DNA of 6,720 bases, taken from the NCBI GenBank assembly GCA_030604325.1, contig JAUVWC010000074.1:1-6720 (forward strand), read 5' to 3'. Under the pieces are notes generated by a model. It was not told the DNA's origin, searched no databases, and saw nothing but the letters and a program-made list of their open reading frames with translations. The position numbers and the translations under genes were made by a program. Source of the stretch: Candidatus Zixiibacteriota bacterium. Its GTDB lineage: Bacteria > Blakebacterota > Blakebacteria > Blakebacterales > Blakebacteraceae. Positions 1 through 6,390 of this stretch are shown piece by piece. The stretch's first letter is position 1, and the number at the start of each line of letters is the position of its first letter.

Positions 1-371
1 CCGACCTGGCGCTCTGCCGCGCGGGCGCGGCCACAATCGCCGAATTGGCCACCCATGGCGTCCCCGCTCTTATGGTCCCGCTGCCGACCGCGGCAGGGGG
101 ACATCAGGAGGCCAATGCGCGGGTTATGGCCGAAGCGGGCGCGGCAGTTCTGCTGCCCAGCGAGGAACTGTCCGGCGAACGTCTTACCTTGGAAATCAAA
201 GCGCTGGTTGGCGATGAGGCCCGCCTTGAAGTGATGGCCACGGCTGTTGCTGGTATGGCCCATGGAGGAGCGACTCTTCGTGTGGCTGAAGGCCTGGTAC
301 GGATTGCCAGGTGGCTGGGCCCCCAGGAGCGGGCGAATATACTTTCCCGGTTCCTTGGAGCGGGGCCATGA
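1..371 (+). CDS. murG: MurG, UDP-GlcNAc:lipid I GlcNAc transferase (3' end only)
   Basis: C-terminal 122 residues of MurG; the gene begins before the window and the first complete codon is at base 3. MurG transfers GlcNAc from UDP-GlcNAc to lipid I to give lipid II on the cytoplasmic face of the inner membrane. The visible part is the donor-binding half: RAGAATIAEL (residues 6-15 of the fragment) with the Glu expected to contact UDP-GlcNAc, then GVPALMVPLP and GGHQEANA, the family's HQ..NA signature. The end has the usual loosely conserved helices. The TGA stop overlaps the murC ATG (ATGA at 368-371), which implies translational coupling. Nothing in the visible part looks damaged. The identification rests on family motifs and on gene order. 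Confidence 0.93.
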   Translation, partial: DLALCRAGAATIAELATHGVPALMVPLPTAAGGHQEANARVMAEAGAAVLLPSEELSGERLTLEIKALVGDEARLEVMATAVAGMAHGGATLRVAEGLVRIARWLGPQERANILSRFLGAGP

Positions 372-1759
372 CCCGGTTCACGCGCATCGAACGGATCCAT
401 TTCGTCGGGATCGGCGGTATCGGTATGAGCGGGATCGCCGAACTGCTTCTCGCTGAAGGATATGTGGTCAGCGGCTCCGATCTGGAGCTCACCGATATCA
501 CCTCACGCCTGGAGGAACTCGGAGCGACCATCTACGAGGGGCACAAGGCCGAGCAGACCGACGGGGCTCACGCCGTGGTCTACTCCTCGGCGGTGGGGCT
601 CGACAATCCGGAGGTGGTGCGGGGTTTCGAGCTGAAGATTCCGGTCATCCGCCGCGCAGAGATGCTGGGTGAGCTGATGCGGATGCAGTTCAGCATTGGA
701 GTGGCTGGAACACATGGCAAAACCACAACTACCAGCATGGTGGGGCACCTGCTCGCCGAAGGCGGATTGGCGCCCACGTTGATCGCCGGTGGGAGGGTGC
801 ACGAGCTAGGTACTTCCATGCGCGTGGGTGATGGGGAATATCTGGTGGCCGAGGCGGATGAGTTCGACCGCTCCTTCCTGCGGCTCTTCCCGACAGTGGC
901 TGTAATCACCAACGTGGAGGCCGAACACCTCGACACTTACGGTGAGCTGGGATCGATGGAGGATGCCTTTGTGGAGTTCGCCAATAAGGTCCCCTTCTAC
1001 GGCGCCGTGGTGGTGTGTCTGGATGATGCCGGCCTGCGCGGCCTTATACCTCGCATTGATCGCGCCCTGCTGACATACGGTATCACATCGCAGGCCGATC
1101 TGCGGGCGGACGACCTCGAGTTTGAGGGATTGGGGAGTCTCTTCCAGGCCACCTGGCGTGGCCAACGGCTCGGTCCGGTACGCCTGCGGGTTCCGGGTGT
1201 ACACCACGTACGTAATGCGCTTGCCGCCCTGAGCGTCGGCCTGCATCTCGATCTGGATCCCTCCTCCCTCATTGACGCTCTAGGGACCTTCACCGGTGTG
1301 GCCCGACGGTTCGACGTCAGGGGCGAGTTTCACGATGTGATGGTGGTCGACGACTACGCACACCACCCGACCGAAGTCACTGCGACGCTGAAGGCGGCCC
1401 GTAGCGGCTTCGACCGGCGGATCGTCGCCGTGTTCCAGCCGCATCTCTACAGCCGGACCCGGGATTTCGCCGAAGAGTTCGGTTCGGCGCTCCTCGACAC
1501 CGACCTGCTCGTAGTCACCGATATCTACCCGGCCAGGGAGAAACCGATATCGGGTGTGAGCGGAGAGCTTGTGGCACAGGCGGCCCGCTAGCAGGGGCAC
1601 CGGCATGTGGTCTATCTTCCTGATGTGACCGAGGTCCCCGACTACCTGACCGGTGTGGTGGAGGCCGGTGATATGGTGATCACTATGGGGGCGGGGGACG
1701 TCTGGGTGGCGGCCCGTACCTACGTCGAGCTCCTGGAGGAGAAGGGAGTGGGGGAGTGA
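368..1759 (+). CDS. murC: MurC, UDP-MurNAc:L-alanine ligase, interrupted by an in-frame UAG at codon 408
   Basis: ATP-dependent ligase adding L-Ala to UDP-MurNAc, the first step of stem-peptide assembly in the cytoplasm. Start ATG 368 is chosen for the overlap with murG, the GGAG at 357-360 and the family N-terminus; an upstream in-frame start at 311 would lie inside murG. Visible: HFVGIGGIGMSG (11-22, UDP-MurNAc domain), P-loop GTHGKTTTT (from 114), EADEFDRS (162-169), DDYAHHP (328-334), QPHLYSRT (357-364) and YPAREKPISGVSG (387-399). UAG at 1589-1591 stops the conventional frame after 407 residues. The same frame then runs 55 more codons, including TMGAGD (MGAGD at 440-444), a conserved C-terminal motif, to TGA 1757-1759, which overlaps the murB GTG. 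Total 463 codons, normal for MurC. Terminated at 408, the protein would lose the end of its C-terminal domain and probably be inactive. I annotate the full span; a recent nonsense mutation or base error remains possible. Confidence 0.85.
1589..1591 (+). other. In-frame UAG within murC (readthrough, recoding, mutation or error)
   Basis: The codon lies between GCG GCC CGC and CAG GGG CAC in the murC frame, so the protein reads VAQAAR-x-QGHRHVVYLPD. In other MurC proteins this segment is a helix of the type AARxxGH followed by V.Y.PD, and the UAG sits at a variable, often charged position where many residues would be tolerated. A single base change from CAG, AAG, GAG or TGG would give TAG. No other sense-position TAG is evident in the complete genes of this window. 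By eye I find no strong stem-loop just downstream; only a 5-bp pairing (1649-1653 with 1665-1669) is visible. Confidence 0.8.
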
Positions 1760-2796
1760 GAAACGTCCGGGCACTCGCCGAAGCCCTCCAGAGGGCGAGG
1801 GTGGGGGAGATCCGCCAGGGGGAGCGGTTGTCCAATTACACCACCATGGGTGTGGGCGGTCCCTGCCGGGCACTGGTGCGGCCCCCCGACCTGGACAGTC
1901 TGGAGCGGCTCATCCGGGTTCTGGGTGATCTGGAAGCACCCTACCTGCCGGTGGGTGGTGGAAGCAACCTGTTGGTCGCCGACGAGGGATTCGAAGGAAT
2001 CATCATCGCCACCGAGGCACTGCAGGAGTGGGAGGAGCTCGACAACCACAGGCTGCTTGCAGGGGCTGGAGTGGCAACCGCCCGGATCGTGAGGTGGGCG
2101 AGCGGCAGGAACCTGACCGGATTGGAGGCCCTCGCCGGTATACCAGGCACGATAGGGGGGGCGTGCGTGATGAACGCCGGGGGCCATGGTGGCACTATCG
2201 CCAGCAGTCTTCAGCGGGTGGAGGTCGTAACTGCACCGCCGGCAATACACACAGTAACTGTGGAAGCGGAGGCGCTGGGCCTGGCCTATCGCAGCTCCTC
2301 CCTTCCCGGGGGCTCGGTCGTAGGAAGAGTTGAACTGCAGTTCGAAGAGGCGGTCGACCCGGGCGCCGTCGAGCAGACTGTGCTGGATCTTCTGGCCCGT
2401 CGCGCCGCCACACAGCCCATTGGAACACCGAGCATGGGCAGCGTGTTCAAGAATCCTGATGAGGATTCAGCCGGACGATTGATAGAGACGTGCGGCCTGA
2501 AAGGTCTGCGTGAGGGCCCGGTAGTGGTGAGTGAGCTGCATGCCAACTTCATTGTGAATACGGGTGGGGCAACGGCGACGCAGATACGGACCCTTATCGA
2601 CATGGTACGGGAAGCGGTGGAGGCTCTGACCGGGATCAGGCTTGAGCCGGAGGTCGTGATGCTGGGATTTGCCGGGGATCCACCTCCCCCCATGGCGTGG
2701 ATTCCCAGGGGCAATCCCCTCCGTTCGGTCGAGCCCGCCATCGAAAAGAGTTTTGGCGCCCTGCCGGGTGGCGTCGCAGGAGATAGGGCACCGTGA
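1756..2796 (+). CDS. murB: MurB, UDP-N-acetylenolpyruvoylglucosamine reductase
   Basis: FAD- and NADPH-dependent reductase that converts the enolpyruvyl ether made by MurA into UDP-MurNAc, the substrate of MurC encoded just upstream. Visible: NYTTMGVGGPC near the N-terminus, FAD-binding VGGGSNLLV (66-74), GIPGTIGGACVMNAGGHGG (about 128-146, FAD pyrophosphate loop), YRSS (Y178, R179, substrate/active site), SMGSVFKNP with the expected proton-donor Ser at 229, SAGRLIE, HANFIVN, and LEPEVVMLG with the expected catalytic Glu at 299. The short spacing between these blocks fits type II MurB, which lacks the E. coli Tyr-loop insertion. GTG start at 1756 overlaps the murC TGA; AAGGGAG at 1742-1748 is a good Shine-Dalgarno site 7 bases upstream. 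At 346 residues it is longer than a typical type II enzyme of about 300, because of a roughly 42-residue Pro/Gly-rich tail after the last conserved motif. Confidence 0.96.
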   Translation: MRNVRALAEALQRARVGEIRQGERLSNYTTMGVGGPCRALVRPPDLDSLERLIRVLGDLEAPYLPVGGGSNLLVADEGFEGIIIATEALQEWEELDNHRLLAGAGVATARIVRWASGRNLTGLEALAGIPGTIGGACVMNAGGHGGTIASSLQRVEVVTAPPAIHTVTVEAEALGLAYRSSSLPGGSVVGRVELQFEEAVDPGAVEQTVLDLLARRAATQPIGTPSMGSVFKNPDEDSAGRLIETCGLKGLREGPVVVSELHANFIVNTGGATATQIRTLIDMVREAVEALTGIRLEPEVVMLGFAGDPPPPMAWIPRGNPLRSVEPAIEKSFGALPGGVAGDRAP

Positions 2797-3563
2797 ACAG
2801 GCTCCGCAGCAGGCAGCGGATCATCCCCCGGCTGGGGATGCTTGCGGGCGTGCTGATTACTCTGGCCGGGGTGGGCCTGCTGTCCAGGGCAGCAATGAGC
2901 GGCCTTTCCGCTGCCACCACCTTCACCGTTGAGGAGCTGCGGGTGGAGGGAAACCGCTATCTCGATCCCGCAGAGTTGATCGCCCTTGCCCAGCCGGCCC
3001 GTCTCACCTCTGAGGAGGTGGACGACGAGGATCTGGAGATGCTCGGAGAGCGGATCTCCGCTCACCCGCTGGTGGAGCGGGTGGTTGTGCACCGCAGCCT
3101 TCCCGCCTCGGTAGTGATCGAAGTCGAGGAGCTGGTCCCCGTTGCCTTTCTGGAGGGATCCCCCGTCCGGGGTGTAGACGGCCGGGGACGGGTCCTTGAA
3201 CAGCTAGAACCGCTCCGCTACGGCGCGCTTCCCTTTATCACGGGGACGACCGCCGACCCGGTTGAAGGGGAGGCCTCAGGGGCCCTCTGGCGGGCAGTGA
3301 AGGCCTTGCAGGAACTGAGCGAGCATGCTCCACGGCTGCTGGATCGGGTCTCCGAGGTGCAGCCCCGTGCCGGAGGGGAGATCGCGCTCGTGCTCACCGG
3401 CGACGCCGTGGTAGTGCGCCTTGCCGAGCGCAGCCTGGAGCGGATGCTGCCGCTCGTGGGAGCGCTGGTGATGGAGGGCCGCAGGCGCCACGCTCCTCTG
3501 GCCGAGGTCGATCTGCGGTTTGAAAACACCGTTATCTATCGAGAGCGGAAAGGGGGCCCATAA
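2793..3563 (+). CDS. ftsQ: FtsQ/DivIB-type cell division protein
   Basis: Bitopic membrane protein of the divisome that, with FtsL and FtsB in known systems, links the FtsZ/FtsA ring to septal wall synthesis. 256 residues: a short basic cytoplasmic tail (RLRSRQR), one membrane segment at about 14-31, then a POTRA domain from about 44 (FTVEELRVEGNRYLDPAEL) to about 115, ending in HPLVERVVVHRSLPASVVIEVEELVPVAF, the recognisable POTRA end of the family. The rest forms the weakly conserved beta domain; VRGVDGRGRVL matches the usual stretch after the POTRA. GTG 2793 overlaps the murB stop in a GTGA, with AGGAG at 2778-2782 ten bases upstream. No ddl gene lies between murB and ftsQ, unlike in E. 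coli. FtsQ diverges fast; the call rests on topology, the POTRA pattern and position. Confidence 0.92.
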   Translation: MNRLRSRQRIIPRLGMLAGVLITLAGVGLLSRAAMSGLSAATTFTVEELRVEGNRYLDPAELIALAQPARLTSEEVDDEDLEMLGERISAHPLVERVVVHRSLPASVVIEVEELVPVAFLEGSPVRGVDGRGRVLEQLEPLRYGALPFITGTTADPVEGEASGALWRAVKALQELSEHAPRLLDRVSEVQPRAGGEIALVLTGDAVVVRLAERSLERMLPLVGALVMEGRRRHAPLAEVDLRFENTVIYRERKGGP

Positions 3564-3567
3564 GCTC

Positions 3568-4806
3568 ATGGCCGCCACAAATCTGATCGCCGGATTGGAC
3601 ATCGGGACGACGAAGATCGTAGCCATCATCGCCGAGCCCGACGAGGACGGCTCGCTGCGCATTCTGGGCGTCGGAAAGAGCCATTCGCTCGGCCTGCGCC
3701 GGGGCGTGGTGGTGAACCTTGAGAAGACGATCCGGAGCATACAGGACGCCCTGGACGCAGCGGAGAGGCTCGCCGGGGTCGAGGTCGGTTCCGTGTTCGC
3801 GGGCATCGCCGGCGACCATATACGCAGCATCAACAGCCGCGGTGTGATCGCTGTCAGTCGGCGTGGCAACGAGATCACCCAGGCCGATGTGGACCGGGTC
3901 ATCGAGGCGGCCAAGGCGATCGCCCTGCCCATGGACCGGGAGATCATACATGTGATCCCGCAGGAGTTCATCGTGGATGACCAGTCGGGCATAAGAGATC
4001 CGGTCGGCATGGCCGGAGTACGGCTGGAGGGAGAAATCCACATCATCACCGGCGCGGTCACCAGCGCACAGAACATCTATAAAAGCGTCCAGCGGGCCGG
4101 GGTCGAAGTGCAGGATCTGGTGCTGCAGCCCCTGGCCACCTCATACGCCGTGCTTACCGAGGACGAGAAGGAACTGGGTGTAGCCGTGCTGGATCTGGGC
4201 GGGGGGACGGCGGATCTGGCCGTTTTCTACGACGGATCGATACGGCATACCGCGGTCATCGGTCTCGGAGGCGAGAACGTTACCAACGATGTGGCCATCG
4301 GGCTGCGTACACCCAGGGACCAGGCCGAACGGATAAAGATTGAACACGGTGTGGCTCTGCAGTCGATGGTCCAGAAGGACGAGATGATCGAGGTACCCGG
4401 TGTGGGCGGACGTCCCGCGCGGGAGGTCTCCCGTGACGTGCTGGCGGCTATCATTGAGCCCCGTATGGAGGAGATCTTCGCCCTTACCCTGCGGGAGATC
4501 CAGCGTTCTGAGTACGTGGACCTGCTCACCACCGGGCTGGTACTGACCGGCGGGGCAGCAATGCTGGAGGGAGCCTGTGAGCTGGCCGAACAGGTATTCG
4601 ACCTGCCGGTGAAGCTGGGGGTGCCCACCGGGATTGCGGGCCTCTCCGAGGAAGTCGCCACCCCTGTATACGCCACGGCCGTTGGCCTCCTCAAGTACGC
4701 GGTAACGGAGGGGCTGGGACGTGGCAGGCGTTTTCTCTCCACCGGCGGCGGGCTGTTCGATTCGATCCTGGCCCGCATGCGCCGGTGGATAGACGAGTTC
4801 TTCTAG
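3568..4806 (+). CDS. ftsA: FtsA, actin-like membrane anchor of the Z ring
   Basis: ATP-binding actin-family protein that tethers FtsZ to the inner membrane and signals to the later divisome. 412 residues, typical length. Visible: phosphate-1 loop LDIGTTK (10-16), the 1C-type region specific to FtsA (GRRGVVV-like segment LRRGVVVNLEKTI, GDHIRSINSRG, EIIHVIPQEF), phosphate-2 LDLGGGTADL (from 208), adenosine motif LTGGAAMLEG (around 326-335), and a C-terminal amphipathic helix ILARMRRWIDEFF, the membrane-targeting sequence that normally ends the protein. ATG 3568 is chosen because the protein begins with the family pattern just before LIAGLDIGTTK and lies 4 bases after the ftsQ stop; a purine-rich AAAGGGGG-like site precedes it. 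An upstream TTG at 3520 would overlap ftsQ by 44 bases without support. The stop is TAG, with an in-frame TGA seven codons later (4825-4827). Confidence 0.97.
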   Translation: MAATNLIAGLDIGTTKIVAIIAEPDEDGSLRILGVGKSHSLGLRRGVVVNLEKTIRSIQDALDAAERLAGVEVGSVFAGIAGDHIRSINSRGVIAVSRRGNEITQADVDRVIEAAKAIALPMDREIIHVIPQEFIVDDQSGIRDPVGMAGVRLEGEIHIITGAVTSAQNIYKSVQRAGVEVQDLVLQPLATSYAVLTEDEKELGVAVLDLGGGTADLAVFYDGSIRHTAVIGLGGENVTNDVAIGLRTPRDQAERIKIEHGVALQSMVQKDEMIEVPGVGGRPAREVSRDVLAAIIEPRMEEIFALTLREIQRSEYVDLLTTGLVLTGGAAMLEGACELAEQVFDLPVKLGVPTGIAGLSEEVATPVYATAVGLLKYAVTEGLGRGRRFLSTGGGLFDSILARMRRWIDEFF

Positions 4807-4817
4807 AAAGATGAGCA

Positions 4818-4848
4818 GCCGGTGTGACCTACCGAAAGGTTCACCGGC
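4818..4848 (+). promoter_or_regulatory. Hairpin in the ftsA-ftsZ gap
   Basis: A 7-bp perfect stem (GCCGGTG 4818-4824 with CACCGGC 4842-4848) is extended by 4 bp (ACCT 4827-4830 with AGGT 4837-4840) across a small internal loop. A competing inner fold puts a GAAA tetraloop on an ACC/GGT stem. It ends 14 bases before the ftsZ ribosome binding site and has no T run after it, so it is not a standard intrinsic terminator. It could mark an mRNA processing or stability element that sets ftsZ expression apart from ftsA. The pairing is visible; the role is a guess. Confidence 0.45.
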
Positions 4849-4862
4849 AGTCTCAAACACGC

Positions 4863-4868
4863 GGGAGG
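4863..4868 (+). promoter_or_regulatory. Ribosome binding site of ftsZ
   Basis: GGGAGG, 7 bases before ATG 4876. It is the strongest Shine-Dalgarno match seen among the genes here, and the only one not buried in an upstream coding sequence. It fixes the ftsZ start at 4876 rather than the internal ATG at 4918, which would trim the protein to just before the GIGGAGG motif. A strong site suits the high FtsZ level that cells need relative to FtsA. Confidence 0.75.
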
Positions 4869-4875
4869 TAGACAA

Positions 4876-6066
4876 ATGACGTTGACCTTGGGACTGGCAA
4901 CCGAGGGCCATGCTATCATGAAGGTGGTCGGCATCGGCGGGGCCGGGGGCAATGCGGTCAACCGGATGATCGGTGCGGGCTTGGCCGGAGTTGAGTTCAT
5001 ATCGGTCAATACCGACGCGCAGGCCCTTGATGTCTGCAAAGCTGAACAGAAGGTGCAGATCGGTTCCGGCCTGACAAAGGGATTGGGCGCCGGCGCCAAT
5101 CCAGAGATCGGGCGCCGGGCGGCCGAAGATGACCGGGACATCATTCATGAGGTGATGACGGGCGCCGATATGGTTTTTGTCACCTGCGGCATGGGGGGTG
5201 GAACCGGTACCGGCGCTGCCCCGATCGTAGCGGAGATCGCCAAGCATCAGGGCTCTCTCACCGTGGCGGTCGTCACCAAGCCCTTTCAGTTCGAAGGGCC
5301 GAAGCGGATGAAGCGGGCCGAGGAGGGTATCAAGCAGCTCAAGGAGCGGGTCGACACGCTGATCGTGATTCCCAACCAGCGCCTGTTGGCCATCACCACC
5401 GAGAAGACACCGCTCACCGACGCCTTCAAGATCGCCGATGACATTCTTCTGCGCGCCACACGGGGTATCAGCGATCTCATCACCATTCCGGGACTGATAA
5501 ATCTCGATTTCGCGGACGTGCGCACCGTGATGATGGAGATGGGGGATGCCCTGATGGGAACGGGGGAGGCTTCGGGTGAAAACCGGGCAGTGGAAGCCGC
5601 CACCCAGGCCATTTCCAGCCCCTTACTGGAAGAGGTTTCGATCGACGGGGCCACCGGACTGCTGGTGAACATCTCCGGTGGGCCTGGTATGACCCTGCGG
5701 GAGGTGAGCGAGGCCACCGAGGTTATTATTCAGGCCGCCGGTAACGAGGCGAACGTAATCTTCGGCGCGGTCATCGAGGACCGGGTAGGGGAGAGTATTC
5801 GTGTGACCGTTATCGCCACCGGTCTGGGCGACGGCACCGGCCGCAGGCGGAGCATCCCCATTCCTGAGAAGAAGGAGGAGGAGGTCGGTAAGGTGGTGGT
5901 TTTCCCCACTCCCGGCCACGATCACAGCCAGGAAATCCCGGCCTACCAGCGCGGCGGGGTCTCCGCCTCCGCGCGGGAGCAGATCGTGATCGAAAAGGGG
6001 AAGATCCAATCGTTCACGCCCGACGACCTGGAGATTCCCACCTTCCTGCGCAAGCAGATGGACTGA
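4876..6066 (+). CDS. ftsZ: FtsZ, tubulin-like GTPase of the division ring
   Basis: Polymerising GTPase that forms the Z ring at midcell. 396 residues, normal for the family. Visible: nucleotide-binding [13 protein letters not shown] (19-31), NTDAQAL, tubulin signature [10 protein letters not shown] (from 107), PFQFEGPKR(M), and the T7 loop NLDFADV (209-215) with Asp 211 and Asp 214 that complete the GTPase site of the next subunit. These are followed by a C-terminal half ending near VIATGL, a charged linker rich in E, K and R (about 325-382), and the conserved C-terminal peptide [12 protein letters not shown], which binds FtsA and other partners. All catalytic motifs are intact. ATG 4876 follows GGGAGG at 7 bases. 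It lies 69 bases after ftsA, and a strong hairpin follows its stop, so it appears to be the last gene of the operon. Confidence 0.98.
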   Translation: MTLTLGLATEGHAIMKVVGIGGAGGNAVNRMIGAGLAGVEFISVNTDAQALDVCKAEQKVQIGSGLTKGLGAGANPEIGRRAAEDDRDIIHEVMTGADMVFVTCGMGGGTGTGAAPIVAEIAKHQGSLTVAVVTKPFQFEGPKRMKRAEEGIKQLKERVDTLIVIPNQRLLAITTEKTPLTDAFKIADDILLRATRGISDLITIPGLINLDFADVRTVMMEMGDALMGTGEASGENRAVEAATQAISSPLLEEVSIDGATGLLVNISGGPGMTLREVSEATEVIIQAAGNEANVIFGAVIEDRVGESIRVTVIATGLGDGTGRRRSIPIPEKKEEEVGKVVVFPTPGHDHSQEIPAYQRGGVSASAREQIVIEKGKIQSFTPDDLEIPTFLRKQMD

Positions 6067-6122
6067 CGGAGGCCGGCCGGTCAGTTCCCTGTAACTCTTT
6101 ACTCCCGCCGGCTGCTTCAAAG

Positions 6123-6173
6123 ACCGCCCGGGCGCCCGCCCTCCCCCTCCCGCAGGGTGGGCGCCCCGGCGGT
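6123..6173 (+). terminator. Strong hairpin after ftsZ, likely end of the dcw transcript
   Basis: A 13-bp GC-rich stem (6130-6142 with 6154-6166, including one G-U pair) around an 11-base C-rich loop. It is extended by 6 more pairs (6123-6128 with 6168-6173) beyond a single C-C mismatch. It starts 56 bases after the ftsZ stop. No clear T run follows (the next bases are TGACATCTTCC), so it is not a textbook intrinsic terminator. It could terminate weakly, protect the mRNA 3' end, or work in both directions for the convergent recombinase gene. Confidence 0.6.
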
Positions 6174-6294
6174 TGACATCTTCCGATAATCCCTCGGAAC
6201 CTGATCATTGTTAACATGTAGAATGTGACAGGCAGAGCCGGCAGCAGCGGACTTATAGTCCTATCGTCAGATCCGCCTTCTCAAAGAAGTGGAG

Positions 6295-6329
6295 TGACTA
6301 TTATGCCCCTTCAGGGGGCATTGCAGTCA
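6295..6329. repeat. Interrupted inverted repeat between the convergent genes
   Basis: Outer arms TGACT (6295-6299) and AGTCA (6325-6329) flank inner arms ATGCCCC (6303-6309) and GGGGCAT (6315-6321), separated by a symmetrical 3-by-3 internal loop, giving 12 paired positions. It lies about 60 bases beyond the recombinase stop on that gene's own strand. It may be a terminator for the minus-strand gene (followed on that strand by the weakly T-rich CTTCTTT) or a recombinase binding site. The pairing is visible; the role is undecided. Confidence 0.45.
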
Positions 6330-6390
6330 ATTGTTAGAGGATGGGAGCACCAGTGAGGTGAGTTGGGACAATATTGGATGTGGAAGGATT

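Larger units (their letters stand above)
6067..6390. other. Gene-free stretch between ftsZ and the recombinase
   Basis: I see no convincing coding sequence or tRNA in these 324 bases. The first half is GC-rich and holds the post-ftsZ hairpin. From about 6180 the sequence turns visibly AT-richer. It contains an 8-base palindrome TGTTAACA (6209-6216), a small perfect stem GGACT/AGTCC with a 3-base loop (6249-6261), and the larger dyad at 6295-6329. The change in composition near 6180 may be the junction between the core chromosome and inserted DNA. An attachment site would be expected here, but it cannot be recognised without the other end. Confidence 0.6.

Noticed and set aside
311..370. Upstream in-frame start for murC at 311
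   Set aside because: It lies within murG, adds 19 residues unlike MurC, and the ATG at 368 has a GGAG site and the family N-terminus.
1589..1591. Selenocysteine as the explanation of the murC stop
   Set aside because: Selenocysteine is coded by UGA, not UAG, and no hairpin of the needed kind directly follows.
3520..3567. Upstream TTG start for ftsA at 3520
   Set aside because: It would overlap the end of ftsQ by 44 bases, and the added residues do not belong to the FtsA pattern, which begins just after ATG 3568.
4141..5247. Long open frame of 368 codons on the minus strand opposite ftsA and ftsZ
   Set aside because: It lies antisense to two clearly conserved genes, crosses their gap, has a low-complexity-like composition with many Gly, His and Gln and no recognisable motif. 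Long antisense frames are common in GC-rich codon-biased genes.
6173..6190. TTGACA with GATAAT nearby, resembling a promoter
   Set aside because: The two boxes are only 6 bases apart, and no good -10 box stands 16-18 bases after TTGACA; the first bases also belong to the hairpin arm.
6211..6346. Possible integron attC-like pieces (GTTAGAG, TGTTAAC)
   Set aside because: Neither fits the core consensus GTTRRRY or its complement RYYYAAC properly, and the recombinase fragment shows the general integrase core with no sign of the integron-specific segment.
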